The notes beneath the pieces are model-generated. The model worked only from the letters and a program-made list of their open reading frames with translations. It was not told where the DNA came from and searched no databases. The position numbers and the translations under genes are program-made. Of a DNA stretch of 64,000 bases, positions 24,801 through 36,636 are shown piece after piece (positions within the stretch are counted from its first letter, which is position 1; every line of letters begins with the position of its first letter). Source of the DNA: Mya arenaria (Eukaryota > Mollusca > Bivalvia > Myida > Myidae); contig NC_069125.1 of assembly GCF_026914265.1 (NCBI RefSeq), positions 69,332,046 to 69,396,045 on the forward strand, given 5' to 3'.

Positions 24801-27445
24801 TGTAGTGTCTACCGTTCAATGTGCCTGTCGTGTCTACCGTTCAATGAGGCTGTCGTGTCTACCGTTCAATGTGACTGGCGTGTCTACCGTTCAATGTGAC
24901 TGTCGTGTCTAACGGTCAATGTGATTGGCGTGTCTACCGTTCAATGTGACTGGCGTGTCTAACGGTCAATGTGATTGGCGTGTCTAACGGTCAATGTGAT
25001 TGGCGTGTCTACCGTTCAATGTGACTGGCGTGTCTAACGGTCAATGTGATTGGCGTGTCTACCGTTCAATGTGACTGGCGTGTCTACCGTTCAATGTGAC
25101 TGTCGTGTCTGACGGTGAATATGACTGGCGTGTCTACAGTTCAATGTGACTGTCGTGTCTACCGTTCGATGTGACTGTCGTGTCTAACGGTCAATGTGAC
25201 TGTCGTGTCTACCGTTCAATGTGACTGTCGTGTCTACCGTTCAATGTGATTGGCGTGTCTACCGTTCAATGTGACTGTCGTGTCTAACGGTGAATATGAC
25301 TGGCGTGTCTACCGTTCAATGTGACTGTCGTGTCTACCGTTCGATGTGACTGTCATGTCTAACGGTCAATGTGACTGTCGTGTCTACCGTTCAATGTGAC
25401 TGTCGTGTCTACCGTTGAATGTGATTGGCGTGTCTACCGTTGAATGTGACTGTCGTGTCTAACGGTCAATGTGATTGGCGTGTTTACCGATCAATGTGGC
25501 TGTCGTGTCTACCGTTCAATGTGGCTGTCGTGTCTACCGTTCAATTTGATTGTCGTGTCTACCGTTCAATGTGACTGTTGTGTTAACGGTGAATGTGACT
25601 GTCGTGTCTACCGTTCAATGTGACTGTCGTGTCTAACGGTCAATGTGACTGTCGTGTCTAACGGTTAATGTGACTCTCGTGTCTACCGTTCAATGTGATT
25701 GGCGTGTCTACCATTGAATGTGACTGTCGAGTCTAACGGTCAATGTGACTGTCGCGTCTACCGTTCAATGTGGCTGTCGTGTCTACCATTCAATGTGGCT
25801 GTCGTGTCTACCGTTCAATGTGACTGTCGTGTCTAACGGTGAATGTGATTGTCGTGTCTACCGTTCAATGTGACTGGCGTGTCTAACGGTGAGTGTGACT
25901 GTCGTGTCTAACGGTGAATGGGACTGACGTGTCTACCGTTCAATGTGACTGTCTTGTCTAACGGTGAATGTGACTGTCGTGTCTAACGGTCAATGTGACT
26001 GTCGTGTCTAACGGTCAATGTGATTGGCGTGTCTACCATTCAATGTGACTGTCGTGTCTACCGTTCAATGTGACTGTCGTGTCTAATGGTCAATGTGACT
26101 GTCGTGTTTAACGGTCAATGTGACTGTCGTGTCTACCGTTCAATGTGACTGTCGTGTCTACCGTTCAATGAGGCTGTCGTGTCTACCGTTCAATGTGACT
26201 GTCGTGTCTACCGTTCAATGTGACTGTCGTGTCTTATGGTCAATGTGACTGTCGTGTTTAACGGCCAATGTGACTGTCGTGTCTACCGTTCAATGTGACT
26301 GTCGTGTCTACCGTTCAATGTGGCTGTCGTGTCTACCGTTCAATGTGGCTGTCGTGTCTAACGGTCAATGTGACTGTCATGTCTAACGGTGAATGTGACT
26401 GTCGTGTCTAATGGTGAATGTGACTGTCGTGTCTACCTTTGAATGTGACTGTCGTGTCTACCTTTGAATGTGACTGTCTTGCCTACCGTTCAATGTGATT
26501 TGCTTGTCTAACGGTGTATGTGATTTGCGTGTCTATCGGTGAATGTGATTTGCGTGTCTACCGTTCAATGTGACTGTCGTATCTAACGTTCAATGTGATG
26601 TGCGTGTCTTACGGTGAATGTGACTGTCGTGTCTAATGGTGAATATGATTTGCGTGTCTAACGGTGGATGTGATTTGCGTGTCTAACGGTGGATGTGATT
26701 TGCGTGTCTAACGGTGAATGTGATTTGCGTGTCTAACGGTGGATGTGATTTGCGTGTCTAACGGTGGATGTGATTGGCGTGTCTACCGTTCAATGTGACT
26801 GTCGTGTCTACCGTTCAATGTGACTGTCGTGTCTACCGTTCAATGTGATTGGCGTGTCTACCGTTCAATGTGATTTGCGTGTCTAATGGTGAATGTGATT
26901 GGCGTGTCTCTCGGTGAATGTGATTTGCGTGTCTACCGTTCAATGTGACTGTCGTATCTAACGTTCAATGTGACGTGCGTGTCTAACGGTGAATGTGACT
27001 GTCGTGTCTAATGGTGAATGTGATTTGCGTGTCTAACGGTGAATGTGATTTGCGTGTCTAACTGTGGATGTGATTTGCGTGTCTAATGGTGAATGTGATT
27101 TGCGTGTCTAATGGTCAATGTGACTGGCGTGACTGTCGTGTCTAACGTTCAATGTGACTGGCGTGTTTAACGGTGAATGTGACTGTCGTGTCTAACGGTG
27201 AATGTGATTTGCGTGTCTACCGTTTAATGTGATTGGTGTGGCTACCGTTTAATTTGACAGACGTGTATTTCGTTGAATGTTTTCCACGTTTCTGTCGTTA
27301 AATGTAATGTGTCAACCGTTGAATGAAAGTGATATTTCTACCGTGTTATTTGTTTGACTAGTCTATCGTTGAATGTGATTAACGTGTCTCCTGTGTAAAT
27401 GTGACTGGTGCATCTATCCTTGAATGTGGTTGACGTATAAATCGT
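21822..27445 (+). repeat. 25-bp satellite array, about 220 copies
   Basis: The period is 25 bp. The core AATGTGACTGTCGTGTCTA is followed by a six-base segment that is mostly ACCGTT or AACGGT, then C or G. Copies are 80-100% alike in the centre. They decay from about 27240 to 27445, where units are recognisable only by GTTGAATG-like remnants. A subfamily with GATTTGCG in place of GACTGTCG dominates about 26490-27230. Because 25 is not a multiple of 3, the open frames inside (RVYRSMW-type peptides) are incidental. Confidence 0.97.
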
Positions 27446-28230
27446 ATATTATTTGATATACAATGATTATATATCGCCAATCCTATCACGAATATGACAT
27501 ACATACGTTTGTTATATGTACGATAGGAGTAGCACAGCCTTATTAAAATGTTCAGAAAGCCGTCAAGTTAGCACTTGTAACCGACGATTTGGTTTTGTCG
27601 CTTTGATTGCGCTATTATGTTACGAATCGTTTAAAAGAATCTTTCATTTCCCGAATAAAAACGAAGGAATTTGTCGGCAGACTTTTAAGGCAAATAATGA
27701 GTTCAATTCTGTGGGATCGGGTATCATTTTCACCTTAAAAAGCCGGATCCGTCAAAAAGGTTTGGACAGATTCTGGCAGTTCTTTTATGAAACAGACTAT
27801 AGATCTATTAATACTTGTACCCTTGCTTAACCACTGGACTTCACTTGTAGAATAAACTTAGTAGCAGACTCACGTCTTGTGTGTGTCTTTCGCTACTATA
27901 AATTGAATACTTGTCAACCAAAACATACAACACTGGCCCACTTCAGCAGGTGACTCAGATGTTCACTGGAGAAATTTCTAGTAATACAGCAAAGTATACT
28001 CAATGGGGAGCAGATATATCCCAATCGTGAAGAAATCGTATGTGGTAGTAATATCCTTATATTTTAGAATTAATGCAAGTTAGATCGGGCAAGGGAGGAA
28101 AAATAGTGAGGTGTAACCATTTTCAATGTTTCAATGTACTTCCGCTACATGACCATCGATGAATCACGTGGGAGTTATCTGTTCATGTACATAATTTAAG
28201 CAGGTACCTGTTCATTGTTAGCTCTTCAAT
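27446..28230. other. Upstream flank of the FABP gene
   Basis: AT-rich unique sequence. A 104-codon open frame at 27516-27830 has no recognisable domain, no splice partner and no clear promoter, and is not called as a gene. Confidence 0.4.
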
Positions 28231-28238
28231 TATAAATA
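28231..28238 (+). promoter_or_regulatory. Possible TATA box of the FABP gene
   Basis: TATAAATA 130 bases before the start codon. TTTATTTCAG directly precedes the ATG by one base, so an untranslated first exon ending between these points is also possible. Confidence 0.35.
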
Positions 28239-28367
28239 CAGTACGTGTAATAATTAATGAAATACGTGTATACTTTATTTAATTAGGTATTTATATATTT
28301 TGAATAAAAATTTTCATTTGAATATATAGAGATTAATACATGGATTTACGAGCTAATTTATTTCAGA

Positions 28368-30286
28368 ATGGCATTACAAGGCTTCACCGAGAGTCTGGCT
28401 GGAAAATGGCTCCTAGTAAAAAACGAAGGCTTTGATGAATATCTTCAAGCAATGGGTACGTAAATACAGTATGAATAACTCACATTTTTTCAATACTTAA
28501 CATTTCGTACAGCAGGATATTCATCATGTATATTGGTTGTAATAATCTGTATTGATTGGGACTTCTATTCACTATGATTACAGTTGGGCTGTGTAGAAAT
28601 CGGCTATAGCCTTTTCAGTATATAAATATTGAATGAGTTCATGTCACAGTTCCGTGTTCTATTGATTACGAATGTCTCCGATATTTGCTAAAGAAATGTA
28701 CATACTCGCATTCTACTTTTTGACCCCAGAATGCAGGATACTGCATGACTTCGGCTTAAGCTAAATCCGATGATTAAGTTACGTGAATATTCAAGACAAT
28801 TTTATAGTTTAGGCAGTGGCAAAGTCCGATCCCCGAATGAAACCATGCTTTAACAAAGTAATTATGACCCAAACCCTTTTCAATATGTGCAGGTTATTGT
28901 CTCTCAGAATTATATGTCTTGCTTATAACCGAAAACGAGCCTCTTATTGTTATACGGCAATGTGACTTCCAGGTGTAGGCTACATCAAGAGGAAGCTGGC
29001 ATTGTCTTTCAACACGACAATGGAGATGATCAAGGAGGGCGAGGACAGTATCCGCATCATCACGAAGAGCGCCAAGAACATGGACACAGTCATCAAGATC
29101 GACGAGGAGAAGGAGGAGGCGGACCCCTTCGACAATAAAATCAAGGTACTTATAAGCTTGTAAAGTGTATTTTATATCACTGGATAAAGATGCATGAAAT
29201 AGCATTTTGTAATCTATGGAGATAGCGCCATGTTTTGTGTATCGTCGGTGACAACGCTTGTCTCGACTATCCCAAGTGTTATCGGTAGTCCTCTGATTAA
29301 ACATTGAAGTCGTGTTCATGTGCGAGATACTTGATAGCTCCGGGACACTGGACAATTGTAGATATAGCGAGGTCGAAATATACATGTACAGTTAATCAAG
29401 GACATTTAATCTGAAATAGATGGTATGGTGTTGATGATACATTTCCGAGTACTGTTCGTGTATTGCAAAAACACCCATTACGAGGCTATAAACTGAAATA
29501 TTCTTCATTAAAATCAAGAAAGTATTGCGCGTATATGATATATGAATGAAGCAGCCAATAGTGTTAAGATTTCCATCCTTTCCATTTTCCTCTCCCGCCA
29601 CTTGGGTAACCAATATAATGTTAAACTCGCCACCAAACGTATGAGTTGATACGAAATGTTATCATGTTTCTCTGTATGTATCTCGGTTGTTGTTAATTTG
29701 AAGGTCTTTATCAAGATTTATCGTTCAAGGCCACCAGCGCGAACAGTCAATAGGTCTTCATCAAGATTTATCGTTCAAGGCCGCCAGCGCGAACAGTCAA
29801 TTATCATATAGACCTCCAAGTAAATAGTACAACATTTACTTCGTTTTAAACAGTTCACACAATAAAAATACAATAAAATAGGTACTCAATAACCCTATTG
29901 TGTTTATCGATATATTAATCATTTGTCATGACATTGTGTATGCTTCAATTTCAAGGTGAAAGTCAGCTGGGATCCAGCTACAAAAGTACTGAAAACAGAA
30001 TCATATCCACTGGAGGGTTCAAATGCAAAGACAGCCTTAGTTGAAAGAAAAATCCTTCCCGACGGACAAATGCTTATGGTGGGTTGGGTTTTAAGCGAAT
30101 ATTGATGTTGTAACAATTTTGGTTTAAAACAATGCGAACGGTCATAGATCGTATAATTATGTTAGAATATATAATGATACTTTGAGTTGCATGCGTTTTA
30201 TCTTTCGTTTTCTTTTCTTTCAGGAAGTGACTCTACCAAACGACAATCTAGTCTGTAAACGATATTTCCAGAAACAGGATTCGTGA
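28368..30286 (+). CDS. Fatty-acid-binding protein (intracellular lipid-binding family)
   Basis: Four exons, 28368-28455, 28973-29145, 29956-30078 and 30224-30286, join in phase into 148 residues. The N-terminus (GKWLLVKNEGFDEYLQAMGVG) is the family signature that opens the beta-barrel. It is followed by charged barrel strands (SIRIITKSAKNMDTVIKIDE, VKVSWDPATKVLKTESY) and the closing strand NLVCKRYFQK, which carries the conserved Arg-x-Tyr pair that binds the fatty-acid carboxylate in many members. Four exons and three introns is the classic gene plan of this family. The protein is slightly longer than the usual 130-135 residues, with extra residues in the middle exons. It would act in the cytosol, carrying fatty acids or other hydrophobic ligands; ligand preference cannot be read here. 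The gene sits alone between two satellite arrays. Confidence 0.93.
29702..29801 (+). repeat. 50-bp tandem duplication in FABP intron 2
   Basis: Two copies (29702-29751, 29752-29801) of a unit starting AGGTCTT and ending GCGCGAACAGTCAAT, differing at only two bases. Confidence 0.9.
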
Positions 30287-30543
30287 TAGTCAGTGCAATC
30301 TTAAATAGTTGTGAGAAACGTTTTATTTAATGTCCAAGTGATTCAAACCAAACACGCAATCAACTTTTGTTGTGTGTTCTGTGATATTCCATATTCCAGT
30401 TGAAGTAAAACAATACGAGGTCCTTTATCAGGTGTATTCCTCTGGTCCGTTCACATTTTTCATATATATATATCAAATTGATTAAAGGTTTTATTGTTTT
30501 TAGTGTTATCATATACTCATGTTAAACTGGCTTTTAGTAATTT

Positions 30544-30549
30544 AATAAA
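30544..30549 (+). terminator. Polyadenylation signal AATAAA for FABP
   Basis: AATAAA about 260 bases after the FABP stop codon, followed by a GT-rich stretch near 30570-30590. Confidence 0.55.
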
Positions 30550-30737
30550 CTATTCAAAACATTGCAACTGTTTTCATTGTGTTGTATTAGCTAAAATATT
30601 AACCTGCAATACTTGCATGTTTCAAGGACAAAGCGGATGTCAGTGATTCATTTTCAAATCTAAATCACTCCATCCATCCGGTCTCACCTGAGTCCGAATC
30701 ATAGCTTTCAGAACATATTAAGGAAAACGATGCAACC

Positions 30738-33700
30738 TGTTCGGATGTACATGGTCCTGCTCCAATGAACATGATCCTGCTCATACCCATGAATATCGAA
30801 TGCATATGATCACCTCTCGAATGCAATGATCCTGCTCGAATGCAATGGTCCTACTGGAATACACATGATCCTGCCAGGATACACATGATCCTACTCGGAT
30901 ATACAGGGTCCTGCTCGGATACACATGATTCTGCTAGGATACACGTGAACCTGCTTGGGTACACATGATCCTACTTGGATACACATGAATCTGCTCTGAT
31001 ACACATGATCCTACTCGGATACACACACATGATCTTGCTCGGATACACTTGACCCTACTCGGATATACATGCTCCTGATCAGACGCAATGCTTCTGCTCG
31101 AATGCAATGATCCTGTTCGAATGCAATGCTCCTGCTCGAATGCACATGGTTCACGATCGAATGCAATGATCCTACTCGAGTGTTTTGATCCTGCTAGGGT
31201 ACACATGATCCTGCTCGGATACACATGATCCTGTTCGGATAAACATGATCCTGCTCGGATACACATGATGCTACGCGAATACACATGTTCCTACTCGGAA
31301 ACACATGCTCCCGCTCGAATGCAATGATCCTGCTCGAATGCAATGCTCCTGCTCGGATACACATAACTCTGCTCGGATACATATTAACCTGCCCGGATGC
31401 ACAATTTTCCCGCTCGAATGCAATGATCCTGCTTGGATACATATGATTCTGCTAGGATACACATGCTCCTGCTTGGATACACATCATCCTGCCCGGTAAC
31501 ACTTGACCCTGCTCGGATATACATGCTCCTGATAGGAGGCACTGCTTCTGCTCGAATGCAATAATCCTGCTCGGATACACATGAAACTACTCGGATACAC
31601 ATGGATATGCTCGAATGAATATGATCCTGCTTGCATCACATGATCCTGCCCGGTTACAATTGACCCTGCTCGGATATACATGTTCTTGATCGGACGCAAA
31701 GCTTCTGATAAACATGCAACTGCTCGGATACTCATGAATATGTTCGAATGCACATGATCCTATTCAGATACACATGATCCTGCCCGAATGCACATGATCC
31801 TGCCCGAAAGCACATGATCCTGCTCGAATCCACATGATTCTGCTTGGTAAAAAATGATTCTGCTAGGATACACACCATTCTGCTAGGATACACATGATCC
31901 TACTCCGATACACATGATCCTGCCCGAATGTACATGATCCGGCTCGGATACACATGATCCTGCTCGGATACAAATGAATATGCTCGGATACACATGGTCT
32001 GCTCGAATGCACATGGTCCTAAGCAAATGCTCATGATCCTAATCGGATACACATGACTCTGCGCGGATACACATCGTCCTGCTCGAATGCACATGATCCT
32101 ACTCGAATGCACATGATCCTGCTCGGATACACATGATCCTACTCGAATGCACATGATCCTACTCGAATGCACATGATCCTACTCGAATGCACATGATCCT
32201 GCTCGAATACACATGATCCCGATAGGACACACATGATCCTGATCGAATGTTCATGATCCTACTAGGATACACATGATCCTGATCGAATACACATGATCCT
32301 ACTAGGATACACATGATCCTACTCGAATTCACATGCTCCTGCTCGGATAGACATGATCCTACTCGAATTCACATGCTCCTGCTCGGATAGACATGATCCT
32401 ACTCGAATTCACATGCTCCTGCTCGGATACACATGCTCCTGCTCGAATGTTCATGATCCTACTCGGATACACATGATCCTACTCGGATACACATGATCCT
32501 GATAGGATACACATGTTCCTACTCGGATACAAATGATCCTGATAGAATACACATGATCCTACTAGGATACTCATGATCCTGATAGGATACACATGATCCT
32601 ACTCGGATACACATGCTCCCGCTCGAGTGCAATGGTCCTGCTCGGACACACATGGTTCTGCTCGGATACACATGATCCTGCTCGGATACACATGGTTCTG
32701 CTAGGATACACATGATCCTGCTCGGACACACATGGTCCTGCTAGGATACACATGATCCTGCTAGGATACACAAGATTCTGCTTGGATACACATGACCCTG
32801 CCGGATTACACTTGACCCTGCTCGGATATACATGCTCCTGGTCAGACGCAATGCTTCTGCTCAAATGCAATCATCCTGCTCGGATACACATGAAACTGAT
32901 CGGATTCGCATGGATATGCTCGAATGCACATGCTCCTGCTTGGACACGCATAGTCCTGCCCGAATGCACATGATCCTGCTCGAATACACACGATTATGCT
33001 TGGTAAAATTGATTCTGCTAGGATACGCATGATTCTGCAAGGATACACATGATCCTGCTCGAATGCACATGATCCTGATAGGATACACATGATCCTACTC
33101 AGATACACATGATCTTACTCGGATACACATGCTCCTGGTCGGATACGCATGATCCTGCTCGGATACACATGCTCCTGCTAGGATACACATGATCCTGTTC
33201 GAATGCACATGCTCCTGCTCGGATACACATGATCCTGCTCGGATACACATGCTCCTGCTCGGATACACATGCTCCTGCTCGGATACACATGCGCATACTA
33301 GGATACACATGATCCTGATAGGATATACATGATCCTGCTCGAATACACATGATCCTTCTCGAATACACATGCTCCTGCTCGGATACACATGCTACTGCTC
33401 GGATACACATGATCCTGTTCGAATGCACATGCTCATGCTCGTATACACATGATCCTGCTCGGATACGCATGAACTGCTCAAATACACATGCTCCTGCTCG
33501 GATACACATGATCCTGCTCGGATACACATGATCCTGTTCGAATGCACATGATCCTGATAGGATACACATGGTCCTACTCGGATATAAACATGATCTTGCT
33601 CGGATTCTTGCTCAAATGCCCATGATCCTACTTGAATGCACATGATCCTACTAGGATACACATGGTCCTACTCGGTTATAAACATGATCCTGCTTGGATT

Positions 33701-33908
33701 CTTGATCGAATGCACATGATCCTACTTAAATGCACATGATTCTACTCGAATGCACATGATCCTACTCATATACCCATGATCCTACTCGAATGCCCATGAT
33801 CCTACTCGGATACCCATGATCCTACTCGAATGCCCATGATTCTTCTCGGATACACATGATCCTACTCGAATGGATCCTGCTCGGATGTTCAAGATCCTTC
33901 TCGAATGC
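30738..33908 (+). repeat. 20-bp satellite array, about 155 copies
   Basis: The period is 20 bp (some units 19), typified by CTGCTCGGATACACATGATC, with a second major form in which GGATAC is GAATGC. The two forms are mixed along the array. Local higher-order blocks exist: a 40-bp dimer beginning ACTCGAATTCACATGCTCCT starts at 32321, 32361 and 32401. The peptides in open frames (for example VYPSRIMCIRAG) are products of the repeat and not evidence of a gene. Confidence 0.96.
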
Positions 33909-34256
33909 AATGCATTTTCTGTGCACATTACAGAACTCTGTAGCCCACTACTCCTTAATGTCTTCCTCGTAATAAAATGTTTTTAACACAATTTTACTTT
34001 TCATTAGAACTTGAACAAATTTGGATGGACTTGAATTGAAATTTAAAATAAGATTAAATGTGATAGTGTATGTTAAAAAGTGATCATAACTCTGGGATCC
34101 ATTTTTACCTATTCGCCTTCATTGATATGACAAAATGCATTAATGAAATCAGTTCAAGAAGTCAATGGATATTTAAAAGATTGGTTAAATGAATTTTATT
34201 ACACACTACTGATGTTGGTGATGTTGATCATAATGATGACGAAAACGTTGAGAACT

Positions 34257-34290
34257 ATTGTGGTGGTGGTGGAGGTGGTGGTGGTGATGG
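34257..34290 (+). repeat. GGT-rich microsatellite
   Basis: GGT trinucleotide run with single interruptions (GGA, GAT). Confidence 0.85.
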
Positions 34291-34691
34291 CAAATAAAAA
34301 ATAAATACTTCTTTCGCTAGATGTATATGTTAGAAGGTGCATTCTTGCTGGAAGGTTTTAACCCAGTACTTTGCCCATGATTCTACTGAAATACCAATCC
34401 GCTAATCATCACCCATTTGTGAATCTAGATAAAGTCGTTTGAAATCAGCAGGGAAAAGATCCTCATACAAAGGAGCTTAATACTCCGAAACAAGGACGAT
34501 AACAAGATTTAAGGTGCAGTCGCGGCTGACACAATACAAGCTAATGCAAATTGTTTGTTAAACACATTACAATGGTTTGTTTTGTTGGAATCATTTTAAA
34601 AAGAGAACGAAAATGGGAAAATGTTACTTTTCATTTTTTATTTACTCCGGATTTGAAAAAAGTTTACAAATATTAAAAGGGATTTATTATA

Positions 34692-34713
34692 AAACAACAA
34701 CAACAACAACAAA
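34692..34713 (+). repeat. AAC microsatellite
   Basis: About seven CAA/AAC units. Confidence 0.85.
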
Positions 34714-35284
34714 GTTATATGATTCGTGTGCGCTTTGAACATTCATTCTTAATAAGATATATCTGTAAAAAAAAGTTTTGAAGTACATACCTCAAAGACG
34801 TTTGGAGCTATGCTCCGAAGAAAAGTAAGGTGAATAAAAGTGAAAAAATATAACGGGTAGCATGAAAAGTACTGAATGGATGAAAACGTAACTTGGAAAA
34901 TAGATAGATAGCAGTGAGTGGAAGTAGAGTACGCAGGCGCTTTAATCATACCTTCCGTTTTAACTGAATTATCTCCACTTTACAATAAAATGTATATTGA
35001 CTCCAAAATTCTCTGACTATTGACCTTAAACTTAATATACATTTAAATCGGAGTGCTCTGTCTTTGGTAATTTAAGAGTTATCGCCAATCGTTCATCTTT
35101 TATATTTATTTAAAATCCTTCGGAGCATAACTTAGTTTTTTTATCTCAAATTTCATAAACATATATATCGTATTAAGGAAGAGTGCAATACATAGGAAAA
35201 CCTGACATTGTATAGGGAGTGTTATGCTCCTCTTAAGAAGGAGCTAGGGTATATTACTTTGGCAATATCGGCATTAATTAGCAG

Positions 35285-35620
35285 AATGCCCTAGGCCTAT
35301 GGTCCTCAATTTCGTAGGGAGATAGGTTATGAACCTATTGATTTTAAGGTCAGTAGGTCAACGTCTTGGTCGCGGTGACGTTGAACACAATGAGCTTGTC
35401 CGATTGAGAAATGAGTGTGCTTAGGCCGAAGGTCCTAAGATTTGGTAGGGAGGTTGGTGGTCATGATCTAAAGATGAGCCCTATTGAGGTCAGTATGTCA
35501 AAGGTCAATATCACAGTGACCTTGAACAAATAAACCTTGACCGAACAATATAAAGAGAAGAGCCCATACTTACGAGCTGGGGAGGTTGGTCATGACCTGT
35601 AGATAAGTACTGTCTCCCCT
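35285..35620 (+). repeat. Diverged tandem repeat, unit about 125-130 bp
   Basis: Two to three degraded units, each with a GGTCCT...GGTAGGGAGGTTGG block followed by GAGGTCAGTA and a GTGACCTTGAACA-like end. The final copy is partial. The AGGTCA...GTGACC content resembles the intronic duplication at 11.6 kb, suggesting one dispersed family. The type of parent element was not identified. Confidence 0.5.
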
Positions 35621-36507
35621 TAGAGAGGCTATATCAATTAACTACTATCCCCAAACTTGGAAGGGATGTTGACTATAACCTTTACTTACCCGACATACAT
35701 TTAATGCGGAATTGCTAATTGGCTGCTATAAGGGAGTAGGAATACATATTTTCCAATCACATTTTTACGCATATTTAATAGAAGTCTTCCTGCTCTTTGT
35801 AGACGTCATGGATGCCACGCGACTGGTGGAAGAAATTTGTTTCCGAAAGTTTCCGAAAGTATCTCAAAATTTATTTGAATGGAATGTACTTCCGGTCAGG
35901 AGTACATGCAGTCTCTTTTAACTGTACATAATTATGTGGACCGGGTTAATGTGTTGAGATTTTTTTCTTTCGTAAACTTTAAGAAAACTTCTTCAACTAG
36001 ACGCATGTTCAGGTAAGAATTATTGTTGCCATTGTAAGATTGTATTTGTAACCGCATGTAGGCGGAAGGTTTTGCTGCATCAGCTCGTGTAAGTATTTTT
36101 GGCATGTGTTTCGTACCCATCAATATTCACCCGAATCGGGAGCTGTTTAACTTTAGGCTATTTAGGCCTTTCGAGATGTACTGACATTTTTAAAATGCAG
36201 TAATGAATAGTTGTTTTATGCTAGATCGTTGGTAGGACTGACTCCTTTGATTACTCTGCTGATTAAAACAAAATTATGTTTGGCTTATTGTCACTAAATG
36301 TTCTACAGGTCATATGGCAACAAAGCACGAGTTAATTCCTATCAAATAACTGTGTGTACCATTGTGACAAATCCTCAAAGTGGCAAATAGAATAGACGAA
36401 AAAAATATTTTTTATTGGAAGTTTGTATTAAATTGACATGTATGAAACCGGCGAAGAAGGCAATGCTTTCGACATCCGTTAACACTTGTGTGTAAACTGA
36501 TTATGTA

Positions 36508-36513
36508 TTTATT
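36508..36513 (-). terminator. Polyadenylation signal for the claudin-like gene
   Basis: TTTATT on the + strand (AATAAA on the - strand), about 125 bases past the claudin-like stop codon. Confidence 0.5.
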
Positions 36514-36636
36514 TATGGTTAGTTAATAAGTATGCACATGACATATGCCTGTAATTTCCAAACATATAAACATTGATATATCGATAAAACAGATAGTTTG
36601 CAAGGTTGATTCCCAATGGATGTGACCCTGAATGGT

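Larger units (their letters stand above)
33909..36507. other. Intergenic interval between the 20-bp array and the claudin-like gene
   Basis: AT-rich unique sequence with simple repeats (see separate entries) and the diverged repeat at 35.3 kb. No gene or RNA was recognised. Confidence 0.5.

Noticed and set aside
27516-27830. 104-codon + strand frame as a gene
   Set aside because: No domain, signal peptide, promoter or splice partner; length is within chance for this composition.
21822-33908. CRISPR-like look of regular short repeats
   Set aside because: There are no distinct spacers between repeats, units are contiguous and variable, and the surrounding genes are animal genes with introns.
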